Shown piece by piece: positions 20,975 through 31,618 of a stretch of 64,000 bases of DNA. The notes under the pieces are model-generated. The model saw only the letters and a program-made list of their open reading frames with translations, was not told where the DNA came from and made no database searches. Where the stretch lies: NCBI GenBank assembly GCA_014218235.1, contig CM024758.1, positions 105,747,698 to 105,811,697 of the forward strand, written 5' to 3'. Source of the DNA: Colocasia esculenta (lineage: Eukaryota > Streptophyta > Magnoliopsida > Alismatales > Araceae). Both the position numbers and the translations under genes were made by a program. Within the stretch, counting starts at the first letter, position 1. Each line of letters starts with the position of its first letter.

Positions 20975-23643
20975 GGTTGCTAATAAAATGAAATTGCATG
21001 GACATGACATAAGAGACTTGGTAATGCAAGTTTCAACATCTTGAATAAACTCATAAGGCTAAATCTGGTTAAAGGACTTATTGAATCTTTTCCTAATGTT
21101 GAAAATCAAGTTTGTGGGATATGTGCTCAAGAAAAACAAACCAAGAAAGATCTTCAATGTACTCACTACTAAGCCACTAGAATTACTTCACATGGATCTT
21201 TTTGGGCCAACAAGAATTCTCAGTCTTAGTGGCAAACGTTATGGATTTGTCATCATTGATGATTTTACTAGATACTCTTGGGTCATCTTTCTATTCTACA
21301 AGAGTGAAACTTGTCAAGAATTCAATAAATTTTGTAACAGTGCCTTAATGGGATTTTCACCCAAAATTAAGTCCATCTTGACTGATCATGGAGGTGAATT
21401 TGAGAATAGAGCTTTTTCTGATTTATGTGCTGAATTGAGCATTTTCCACAATTTTTCCTCTCCAAGAACCCCAGAACAAAATGGAGTTGTGGAAAGAAAG
21501 AATAGAACTGTTGTAGAAATGGCTAGGACTATGCTCTTGGAAAGTAAACTACCCAAATCCTTTTGGGCTGAAGTTGTGCATACAGCAAACCACATTTGAA
21601 TAGAGCATTGGTTAGACCACAAATCAGAAAAACCCCCTATGAACTCTTGAAAAACAAAAAAACCCACTTTGTCTTACTTTAAGATTTTGGTTGCAAATAT
21701 TTTGTACATAACAACAATAAAGAAAACCTTGATAAGTTTAACGCTAAGAGTCTTGACGCTATTTATCTTGGTTATTCTAAAAAGTCTAGAGTATATAGAG
21801 TCTACATTCTGAAAAATAAAATTGTGGAAGAATCTCCACATGTAGTCTTTGATGAAAGCTCTTATAAATCTGATGGTTCTACTTCTTGTAGAACTCTACA
21901 AAATGCAGAAGAGGATGATTTTATTATTGAGTCTTCACCAATTGTTGAGGAGCTTGAAGGAGTCTCAGAAAATTTGAACAATCCAGCACCAACCACAAAT
22001 GGATCAGGTAATATTGTTCCAGGACTAAATGAAACTCAAGAGGTAATTTCTGAAACCAAACTCTTAAGAGATCATCCTATTGAGAATGTAGTTATAATTT
22101 CCAAGATAGACTGAGAACTAGATCATCTTTTCATAATGTAATAAATGAAGACTGTTTGGCACTACTTTTCCAAATTAAACCTAAGTCTATTGATGAAGCT
22201 CTAACAAGTGAAGACTGGATCAATGCAATGCATGAAAAACCTCACAATTTGACAAAAATAATGTATGAGAATTAGTACCAAAGCCTAATGACCAGTCTGT
22301 CATTGGCACTAGATGGGTCTTTCAAAATAAATTGAATGAAGACGGTCAAATTATTAGAAATAAAGCTAGACTAGTTGCAAAGGGGTACAATCAAGAGTTT
22401 GGAATTGACTTTGAAGATTCATATGCCCCTGTAGCTAGACTAGAATCTATAAGAATCTTTCTTGCTTTTGCATCATCCCTGAAATTTAAAGTCTATTAAA
22501 TGGATGTCAAAGTGCTTTCTTGAATGAAATCATGAAAGAAAATGATTTTGTGGGTCAACCTCCAGTTTTGAAAATGAAAAATAAATTGATCATGTTTTCA
22601 ACCTCAATAAGGCTCTTTATGGTCTTAAGCAAGCTCCAAGAGCTTGGTTTGATCGTTTGAGTTCTTTTCTTCTGAATAAAGGATATACAAGAGGTAATGT
22701 AGATCAAACTCTATTTACAAAAAATGTCATAAATCAAATCATTGATGTTCAAATTGATGTTGATGATATAATCATTGGATCTACAAATAAAGAATTGTGT
22801 ACTAAATTTGCTAACTATATGCAAACTGAATTTGAAATGAGTTTGATGGGTGAATTATATTTCTTTTTGGGATTGTAGGTACATCAAACAAATGAAGGAA
22901 TATTTGTCAGTCAAATCAAATATGTGAAAGAGCTCCTGAAGAAATTGGTCTATCAGCACCTCAAACCTTCAATCACACCAATGGCCATAAACGTAAGATT
23001 AGAGGAGAATTCATCTGATAAGTCAGTAAATTCCAAGACTTATAAAGGTATGATTGGCTCTCTGCTCTACCTTACAACTTCCAGGCCAGATATTCAATTC
23101 AGTGTGTGCTTGTGTGTTAGATTTCAGACCAATCCTAAGGAATGTGATCTTCGAATCTGGTATCCTGCTGGTTGCCAACTGGATTTAATTGCTTACTGTG
23201 ATGCTGATTATACTGGTTGCAAACTTGATAGAAAAAGTACTAGTGATTTGTGTTTATATCTAGGTGGATGTCTAATCTCTTGGCCTTTCAAAATGCAACA
23301 TTCAGTAGCTCTATCCACTGCAGAGGCTGAATATATTGCGGCTGGTTGTTGTGGCACCCAAACTCTTCGGGTAAAACATCGACTCCTAGATTATAATCAC
23401 AAATTTAGTTGTACTCCTATTTTATGTAACAACACTAGTTCAATCAATCTTTTTAAGAACCCAATTCAGCATTCATGAACAAAACACATTGACATAAGAC
23501 ACCATTTTTAAGAGATGAGGTTGCTAAGAAATTTTTCGAGCTTCATTTTATTGACACTAAAAAACATATTGCAGATATCTTCACTAAGCCTCTCTTAGAA
23601 AACATATTCTCATTCTTAAGGAGAGAGCTTGGCTTGTGCAACT
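20975..23643 (+). pseudogene. pol: Copia integrase, reverse transcriptase, RNase H (element A)
   Basis: After solo LTR F the integrase core is open at 21081-21599, with all three catalytic positions (HMDLFGP, LTDHGGEF, then VVERKNRT). Its zinc finger upstream is broken. Reverse transcriptase follows in several frames: RNKARLVAKGYNQEFG, KALYGLKQAPRAW-like pieces with stops, and DVDDIIIGST for the catalytic YVDD box. RNase H (22924-23478 and on to 23643) has DADYTGCKLDRKSTS, STAEAEYIA and ADIFTKPL. A deletion removes part of the segment between RFQTNPKE and LRIWYPAG compared with element IV. Many stops and frameshifts are present. Confidence 0.88.
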
Positions 23644-24387
23644 GATATCTTTCATTTCACTCTTGCAAATAAAGTCTTTTCTTCTTGCTAATAAATTTCT
23701 GTCTCTGACATTACATTGCTACTTTGTTAGTCAAATCCTCTTCAATAATTCTCATGCTCACCTTGTGAGGGGAGCTACATGATAGGGAGAGTCTTTATCA
23801 CAATCTTTGTCTATTTTGATTCCCAAGCATTTGAATCAATGAGTCTTTATGATATTTATATGATAGATTTCACACATAAATACTGAAATAATTGTACACT
23901 CAGTTTAGTCTTAAAGATACAATCTAATAATAAGTTTATGTCAATTTTTAATGTTGAAGTTCATGATAATTGGGTTTAGAGTTATTATTCTACATTGTGT
24001 TAAATGTTTAGCTACTAAACTCATGTGATAAACACTATTGTCAACTCATATAGGTCACTTTCATCACATTTGCTTCATCTTTTTAAATGTATTCAGATTA
24101 TTAAAACCATGACATATGTTGTGACTAAAGGTGCCTTTGTTGTTAAACTTTGTTGCACAATCATAAGACACAATAATCTATCTCTCATATTTTAATATCT
24201 AAGATCTCATAGATTCTGATCATTTATGATACATCCATCTCCCAATTCCCCTCCTTACCTTCATGTCACTCATACTTTGATCTCCACTCCTTGATGTCCT
24301 TAGGTATCAAATCTATGTCCCATCTCAGGGCGAGAATGTTTTGCCATGAGCGTGACTTTACCAGTCCTTGATTAAGGAGGAGGTTTA
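23644..24387 (+). other. 3' non-coding region of A
   Basis: This follows the RNase H stop and parallels 44184-45556 of element IV, sharing a TTAAACTTTGTTGCACAAT-type stretch. No gene is seen. It ends at the insertion point of G; GTTTA at 24383-24387 is the candidate left target duplication of G. Confidence 0.6.
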
Positions 24388-26619
24388 TGTTGAATCACTC
24401 TTATATTTTATCCTTTATTTTGGTGATAAAAAAAATTCATGATTAACTTAAATATCATGAATATAATTAATATCATGTTTTCCTCATAAATACAACATAT
24501 TATGGCACTATCATTTCATGATTTGCATTGGAAAGCTTAATCGATTGTTGTTCAATGCATATCGATTACTGACTAAGTGCCACATCGATTAGAGAACAAA
24601 GGTTCCATCGATTACTGTTAGAATAGCACATCGATTACTATTTTTACATATCACTTAAACATCGATTGCATGAACATCGATTACACTAAAACATCGATTG
24701 CACTTTAACAATGATTACACTTAAACATAGATTTCATAAAATATCGATTGCATGAACATCGATTATACGTTCCAATAGATTGTATCTTAACATTGATTGC
24801 ACTCAAACATCGACTACATTGAAACATCGATTGTCTTTAACATCGATTGTTTTTTCATTTAAACATCAATTACCTTAGAACATCAATAATCTCAAACATC
24901 GATTGTCTTTTACAACGATTACCTTTCATCAAACATCGATTGCATGTATAACTCACATAGATTACTGTTATTTTGTTGACTTCTTAGATGGTACTTGGAT
25001 GTTTTAATGACGGTTATTATTTTTTGCAAAAATTGTTAATATTCTAATCATTATGGAATTATTTAATGAACACATGATGTACACTGTGACATTCTCTTTG
25101 TTATCTGTACGATAATTTATACAATGTGCTTTCTACTTCTCTATTCTTTTTATTATCAAGTTCAATTGTTTTAGCCAGAAAATTTTACTCTAATGTATTC
25201 AAATTTAAATTTTCATTTCCATTATCTTGAAACTTGAAAGATTTGTATATCTGATCTCTCACTCACTGTCAGACATATAGTTCACACTTTGCAAGACATA
25301 TGGTCTACAAAAAATGCAATGGTAGGTATAAACAGTATGGTCTATCTGTCAGAACTCACCTACCACATCTCACTTTCTGTCAAGACTCCACGTTTTGAGA
25401 AAAAACATTTTTCCATGACCCATAAAGTGTCTATCTGACTTTAAATGCATTGTACATCTGTCTGTTTAAAATCCTTTCTATTTTATATATTTTTGGTATC
25501 TCACGTACCTCTGAAAGAATGAAGGTATCTACATTTTTCTCTTGACCATGCACATACTCAACTACCTACAGAAGCATGCTAGATATCTTTTAGTCATGGG
25601 CATGGAGCTTGCAGACATTTATTGAAGCTATCAAATATGTCCATGAAGCTATCTGCATAGTCTGAAGCCGTTGAGACTCAAGGGCTGAAGATCTGATGAT
25701 GGACATCTCAGTTGTCTTAAGTCTCAAGACCCAACATTCAAATTCAAACGACTACTTTCAAACGAGAAGATTGAAGACTCTGAAGAAGCTGAAGTTCGAA
25801 AGTGAAAAGAAAAATAGACACATAGTGAAACATACAAGTGCATGAGCATACACGACCACATTCTACACTCAGAAAGAAAAGATAGAAGTGCACAAGATCT
25901 TAAGAGAGCCATCTGTTCCAGATTCGACTTCTAAGCTCTCTTGCATTCATAAGTTTTTTTAGGTGGCATTCTGTTGTTCTAAATCTTCTCAGTCCACTCA
26001 CAGTCAGAAAGAGTTAGAGTAGTCTTTCCTATTTTGTACAACGCTTTCTGACCATCTGTGTTTGCTCATCCTTCAGAGCAGACACACCAGTGTTCTTTTC
26101 TGTGTTGTAACCAGCAGGGGTTTGTTCCTTGTAGTGCCCCTCTATGAAGGGAAGACGTACGATTGTACGTAGGTGGTTGTAGTGCCCCTTTGTGAAGGAA
26201 ATACCTGCTGGGGTGTGTACCAGTGAGTTGCTTCTGAGCTTGTAAAAGAAGCACATGGCTGAGGTTAAACAGTGGGTTGTCTTCTTACCCAGAAAGAGAA
26301 GAAGACTTGCTTGGGTGCAAGTGGGCTGTAATACCTCTTAGGTTGAGAGAAGGCCAAGTGTTCTTGGCAGTTAGTGAAAACCCCAAGGGGTTCTTGGGGA
26401 CTGGACGTAGGACTTCTGATTGATAGGAAGGCCAAACCAGGATAAATCTCTGTGCACTTTGTGTGATTATTTCTGCCAAGTTTTTCACTTGCTTCACACA
26501 CATCACACTAAGTACTAACAATACTATCTAGTGTAATTTATTTTCAGATAAATTTTAACAGTGCAAGAAGTCCTATTCACCCCCCTCTAGGACATCTAAA
26601 GCTCCATCTCGATCCAACA
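24388..26619 (+). repeat. 5' LTR of G (2.23 kb)
   Basis: It runs from TGTTGAATCAC to GATCCAACA. It contains an ATCGATT array (24537-24964) and a C-run CACCCCCCTCTAGG near the end, as in other Sirevirus LTRs. Compared with the 3' copy it lacks 10 bases at about 25781-25786, where the 3' LTR has a TATATAAG box. Confidence 0.92.
24537..24964. repeat. ATCGATT array, about 17-bp unit (5' LTR of G)
   Basis: About 20 copies of a unit like ACATCGATTGCACTTAA. Most steps are 15-17 bases, with a few of 21-23. Divergent copies read ATAGATT, ATTGATT or ATCAATT, consistent with C-to-T decay of the CpG. The 3' LTR copy is at 29984-30420. Confidence 0.9.
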
Positions 26620-26621
26620 AG

Positions 26622-26676
26622 TGGTATCAGAGCCAAGCTCTTTCATTCATCTGATACCAACAAGTGGTATCAGAGT
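26622..26676 (+). other. Duplicated tRNA primer binding site (element G)
   Basis: A perfect TGGTATCAGAGC (26622-26633) follows the LTR end. A second copy, TGGTATCAGAGT, occurs at 26665-26676, also preceded by CCAACAAG as at the LTR border. The stretch looks like a 43-bp tandem duplication of the LTR-PBS junction. Confidence 0.85.
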
Positions 26677-26713
26677 GAGGTCTTCTTAGAAGAATTGAAA
26701 GATTTGAGAAGAG

Positions 26714-27770
26714 ATGGCAGCTGAAGCTCACAACTATGAATGACAATCTATCACAAGAGCACCATTCTTTAATGGAGAAGATTACCAGTACTGGAAGATA
26801 AGAATGGAATGCTTCATCGAGGCACAGACTTTGATCTGTGGCAGGTAATAGAGCAAGGTGATTATACTATAATTGTTGATGGTCTATAGATGATAAAAGA
26901 AATATGTCTCTAAATTATAAGGCTAAAAACTATTTATGTTGTGCATTATCTAAAAAGAAGTTTAATAGATTATCCACATGTAAAACTATTAAGGAAATGT
27001 GGTATAAACTAAATGTAACATATGAAGGAACAAATAAAGTTAAACAAACTATAATAGATATTCTTGTGTCTTAGTATGCACAGTTCAAAATGTTACCCAA
27101 TGAAAACATTACTCAAATGTATAATAGATTCACTAATATAACAACTGGTTTAAGCTCACTTGGTAAAAGCTTACTAATGAAGAAACAGTCCGAAAAATCC
27201 TTAGATCTTTAACTCATTCATGGACTCCTAAAGTTACTCCTATTGAAGAAGCACATGATCTTATAGAACTTTTTATACATAAATTAGTTGGTTCTCTAAT
27301 GGCCCATGAAATCAATATGGAAAGGTTTTCTAAAAGCTCTTCGAAAAAAAAACATCAAATGCTTTGAAAGTTGCAGATTCTTCCTCTTCATCTTCTAAAG
27401 ATTCGAAGGATAAATTTGAAGATAGTGATGACAAAGCAATGCTATCTAGAAAACTTCAAAGAATCCTTGCTAAGAAGAAGAAGTATGGATCCAAGAGATA
27501 CTTCTAAAAGGATAAGAAGAGCAACGAACCAATATGCTATGAATGTAACTAGCCAGGACATTTCAAAACTGAATGTCTAAAACTCAAAAGAAAAGATCAG
27601 GCTAACAAGCATGAGAAAAAAGAGGAGAAAGTAAAGAAATACAAAGGATACAAGAAGAAAGCAATGACAATAGCTTGGGATAATGAGGAAGTGACAAGTT
27701 CACACTCATCAAGCTCAGATTCAGAAGAGGAGCAAGTAAATCTATCCCTCATGGCAGAACTAGATTAGGT
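26714..27770 (+). pseudogene. gag: Copia gag (element G)
   Basis: The start at 26714 (MAAEAHNYE) is followed by a stop. Recognisable pieces are APFFNGEDYQYWKIRMECFI, the AKNYLCCALSKKEFNR-like segment and a SLMAHEINMERF-like segment. The zinc knuckle near 27536 reads CYECN, stop, PGHFKTEC: the stop replaces what should be Gln (TAG for CAG). Closest in the window to elements I and C. Not functional. Confidence 0.8.
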
Positions 27771-28446
27771 AAATTCTGAAACCTCTTTTAGTTCATATTC
27801 AGAATCTGATTCCGACAATTTAGAAGATGCATTTAATGAATTATATGATAAATATAAAATTGTAGTTAAATAAATAAAAAAAGTTAAATTAAATCTAATA
27901 AACCAACAAAAATCCAACACCTTTCTAAAAAATGAAGTAGAAAGATTATGACAACACTTATCAGAAACTAAAAGAATAAATGAACTATTATGTGAAGAAT
28001 TGAAGGTTACAAATGGTAAAATCATGGAACTTGAATCAAATCTAAATGAATTAAAAGATGAAGAAAAATTAAGAGAAGAAAATAATTATTTAAGAACTAC
28101 CATAGACAAAATAACTAATTGCAAAACATCTTTAGCTGTAAAACTAAAAGGTGGTAGAATCGATAAAAAGAAATATGGAGTAGGTTATACACCTCCAATA
28201 GATGTAGAAAAAATTGTGTATCCTGAAAAATACCCAACACCTAAGTTTGTAAAAGAAAAAGTAATTAAAAATCTTAAAAGGTTAATCATTATGTTTACAA
28301 ACAGAAACTTAAAGCAAATAACACTACAAATTCAAAGCATGCATATGATTTATGTTGTAGTCATTGTAATCAATTAGGACACACACACCTGCACCACTAG
28401 ACAACTGCATTGGATTCCAAAAATTAACCATCAAGGACCCATCTGT
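27771..28446 (+). pseudogene. Gag-pol linker with coiled coil and second zinc knuckle (element G)
   Basis: It encodes an acidic then Lys/Glu/Asn-rich coiled coil (ELESNLNELKDEEKLREENNYL, open at 28000-28377). Near 28351 comes a second CCHC-like motif, CSHCNQLGHTHLHH, whose last Cys is lost. The intact counterpart in element I is CSHCNKLGHIKEIC near 58435. Confidence 0.7.
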
Positions 28447-29313
28447 TTGCAGGGATGCCTGAGAGCATCCAAATGGTGTTTGGATAGTGGGTGCTCTAGG
28501 CATATGACAGGGGAAAGAAAACTATTTACAAGTTTCAGAAATGAAAATGGTCGAGTCACATATGGCGATAATGGAAAAGGAAAAGTGATAGGCTGTGGAA
28601 CAATAGGAACAAAAGAAAAGATATTTAGATATCTTATAAATACAAGTAAATTGGGTTTATGGTATCCCAGATGTTCTGAAATTAAACTGCTTGGATATAG
28701 TGATGCTGACTATGTTGGATGCAAAATAGACAGAAAAAGCACCAGTGGTACTTGTCAATTTCTTGCAGGGCGCTTAATTTCTTAGTCTTCCAGAAAACAA
28801 AACTCAGTAGCATTGTCCACAACCGAAGCAGAATACATTGCAGTTGGAAGTTGTTGTACCCAATTACTATGGATCAAACATCAACTAGAAGACTATGGTC
28901 ACAAATTGCATGAAATTCCAATGTTGTGTGATAACACAAGCGTGATAATTCTGAGCAAAAATCCAATCCAGCATTCAAGAACAAAGCACATTGAGGTCAA
29001 ACATCATTTCATCAGATCCCATGTAAGTAATTGTGATATTTTACTTGAATTTGTTACTACATATAATCAATTAGCTGATATTTTTACTAAACCACTCCCT
29101 GAAGATAGGTTCACTTCAATTCGAAGAGAAATAGGGATGTGCAACCCAGAATCAATTAATACTTATTGCTATTCTTTGATTAACTATCTTCTATTAAAAG
29201 AATTACATGCTGACGGTATGCTGGAAGCACCTACTCTAGGGGAGCAACAAGAAGCTCAGATTGAGGGGGAGCCTCAAATTTTCTCAAGGAGGACATCTCT
29301 AAAGAGGAAGTAG
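28447..29313 (+). pseudogene. pol: Protease-RNase H fusion from internal deletion (element G)
   Basis: One reading frame of 289 codons runs from the protease (CLDSGCSRHMTG, catalytic DSG intact) through VIGCGTIGTKEK straight into IFRYL and RNase H (GYSDADYVGCKIDRKST, LCDNTSVI, QLADIFTKPLPE). The only stop inside is TAG at 28783-28785, where relatives have Trp (LISW). Compared with element I, about 2.35 kb covering GAG-pre-integrase, integrase and most of reverse transcriptase is missing. The junction lies in A-rich sequence (AAAAGAAAAGATATT), suggesting a microhomology-mediated deletion or template switch. Confidence 0.9.
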
Positions 29314-29834
29314 TCACAGATGTGTTTAAATTCTTAATTGCCCTTTAACAGTACTACTAACAAAATTTTTGCAGGTATCTTTTTATGAACAAATGCAAGG
29401 AGTCTTCCTGAAGATCTCCCAATAGAACAACAAGTGGAAATACCACAGCAGAAATCAATAGATTCAAGAGTGTATTGACACACATAGGAGACATGTCGAC
29501 ACAACCGTCGACAGATAAATGCCAAACTGGTCGACAGATCAGAAAGAACCCTTGAAGATCTAACAAGCATCAACTGAGGGGGAGCCTCACATCAAGGGGG
29601 AGCAAGTACAAATGGGAAATGATAATTTATGACAAGTATTGTTGAACCCCTTTTGCACATGGGTAATAAGCCTCTACAAAAGAGGTAAATGCAAATGGTA
29701 AGATCTTTCATTTTTGGTTATTGAAAAAAAGGGGGAGAGTATGTTTAACATGTGAACTTTATGTTTATTCCATGTTTTGAGTATCTTTGTTAGAAAATTC
29801 TCATAAGTTTTGACATCACCAAAAAGGGAGAGAT
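29314..29834 (+). other. 3' non-coding region of G with polypurine tracts
   Basis: It contains several GGGGGAGC/GGGGGAG purine runs (for example near 29577, 29597 and 29730) and ends AAAAAGGGAGAGAT directly before the 3' LTR, the probable polypurine tract. TCGACA words (29480-29540), one pair of them 21 bases apart, echo the GTCGACAC arrays of IV and E. No gene is seen. Confidence 0.6.
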
Positions 29835-31618
29835 TGTTGAACAACTCATATATTTTATCCTTTATTTTGGTGATAACAAAACTCATGATTAACTTAAATA
29901 TCATGAATATATTTAATATTATGTTTTCCACATAAATACAACATACTATGGCACTATTGTTTCATGATTTGCACTGGAAAGCTAAATCGATTGATGTTCA
30001 ATGCATATCGATTACTGACTAAGTGCCACATCGATTAGAGAACAAAGGTTCCATCGATTACTGTTAGAATAGCACATCGATTACTGTTTTTACATGTCAC
30101 TTAAACATTGATTATACTCGATTGCATGAACATCGATTACACTTAAACATCGTTTGCACTTTAACATCGATTACAGTTAAACATTGATTGCACAAAACAT
30201 TGATTGCATGAACATCAATTATACGTTCACATCGATTGTATCTTAACATCGATTGCACTCAAACATCAACTACATTGAAACCTCAATTGTCTTTAACATC
30301 GATTACCTTTAAACAACAATTGTCTTTTCACTTAAAAGTTGATTACCTTAGAACATCGATTGTCTTTTACAACGATTACCTTTAATCAAACATAGATTAC
30401 TTCTATATCTCACATCGATTACTGTTATTTTGTTGATCTTACTCCGACTCCTTAAATGGTACTTATATGTTTTAATGACTGTTATTATTTTTGCAAAAAC
30501 TGTTAATGTATTATTAGTATGATTAATATTCTAATCATTACGGAATTATTTAATGAACAGATGAACACATGATGTACACTGTGACATTCTCTTTGTTATC
30601 TGTATGATAATTTATCCAATGTGCTTTGTACTTCTCTATTCTTTTTATTATCAAGTTCAATTGTTTTAGCGGGAAAATTTGACTCTAATGTATTCAATTA
30701 TAAAATCTCATTTCCATTATCTTGAAACTTGAAAGATTTGTATATCTAATCTCTTACTCACTGTCAAAAATATAGTTCGCACTTTGCATGACAGATGGTC
30801 TGCAGAAAATGCAGTGGTAGGTATAAGTAGTATGGTCTATCTATCAGAACTCACCTACAACATTTCACTTTTTGTCAAGACTCCATATTTTGAGGAAAAG
30901 CGTTTTTGCATGACCAATACATCGCTTGTCTGCCTTTAAATGCATTGTACATCTGTCTGTCTGAAATCCTTTCTGTTTTATATATTTTTGGTATCTTACC
31001 TACCTCCGAAAGAATGAAGGTATCTACATTTTTCCCTTGACCATGCAGATACTCAGCTACCTACAAAAGCATGCTAGCTATCTTTCAGTCATGGGCAGGG
31101 AGCTTGCAGACATTTATTGAAGCTGTCAAATGGAGCCATGAAGCTATATGCATAGTCTGAAGCCATTGAGACTGAAGGGCTGAAGATCTGATGATGGACA
31201 TCTCAGCTGTCTCAAGTCACAAGACCCAACAGTCAAATTCAAACGGCTACTTTCAAACGGGAAGATTGAAGACTCTGATGATTATATAAGAAGCTAAAGT
31301 TTGAAAGTGAAAAGAAGAATAGACATAGAGTGAAACATACAAGTGCATGAGCATACACAAGCACATTCTACACTCATAAAGAAAAGAGAGAAGCGCACAA
31401 GTTCTCAAGAGAGCCATCTGTTCAAGCTTCGACTTTCAAGCTCTCTTGCATTCAGAAGTTTTCTTTTAGGTTGCATTTTATTGTTCTAAATATTCTCAGT
31501 CCACTCACAGTCAGAAAGAGTTAGAGTAGTCTTTCCTATTTTGTACAACTCTTTCTAACCGTCTGTGTTTGCTCATCCTTCAGAGCAGACACACTAGTGT
31601 TCTTTTCTGTGTTGTAAC
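29835..31618 (+). repeat. 3' LTR of G, truncated
   Basis: It begins TGTTGAACAACTC and follows the 5' LTR closely through the ATCGATT array (29984-30420) and a TATATAAG box (31283-31290). It stops after GTTGTAAC at 31618, where the 5' LTR continues with CAGCAGGGG. The following sequence is unrelated and begins TGTGAACGCGC. Confidence 0.88.

Larger units (their letters stand above)
14552..24387 (+). mobile_element. Ty1/copia Sirevirus-like element A
   Basis: From left to right: 36 bases of 5' LTR end, PBS, gag, coiled-coil linker, protease, solo LTR F inserted in the GAG-pre-integrase region, integrase, reverse transcriptase, RNase H and about 740 bases of 3' non-coding sequence. Element G is inserted at 24388, before A's 3' LTR. 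Gag starts MDSRGFVAEGH, as in element IV, so A and IV are one lineage. A is much more decayed than IV. Confidence 0.85.
24388..31618 (+). mobile_element. Sirevirus-like element G, deletion derivative
   Basis: It has two related LTRs (24388-26619 and 29835-31618), a primer site, decayed gag, linker, and a protease joined directly to RNase H with integrase and reverse transcriptase absent. The 3' LTR is cut at 31618/31619, so its right end is missing. G interrupts the 3' non-coding region of A. It cannot move by itself, but its ends, PBS and polypurine tract could have allowed mobilisation by a related element. Confidence 0.88.
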
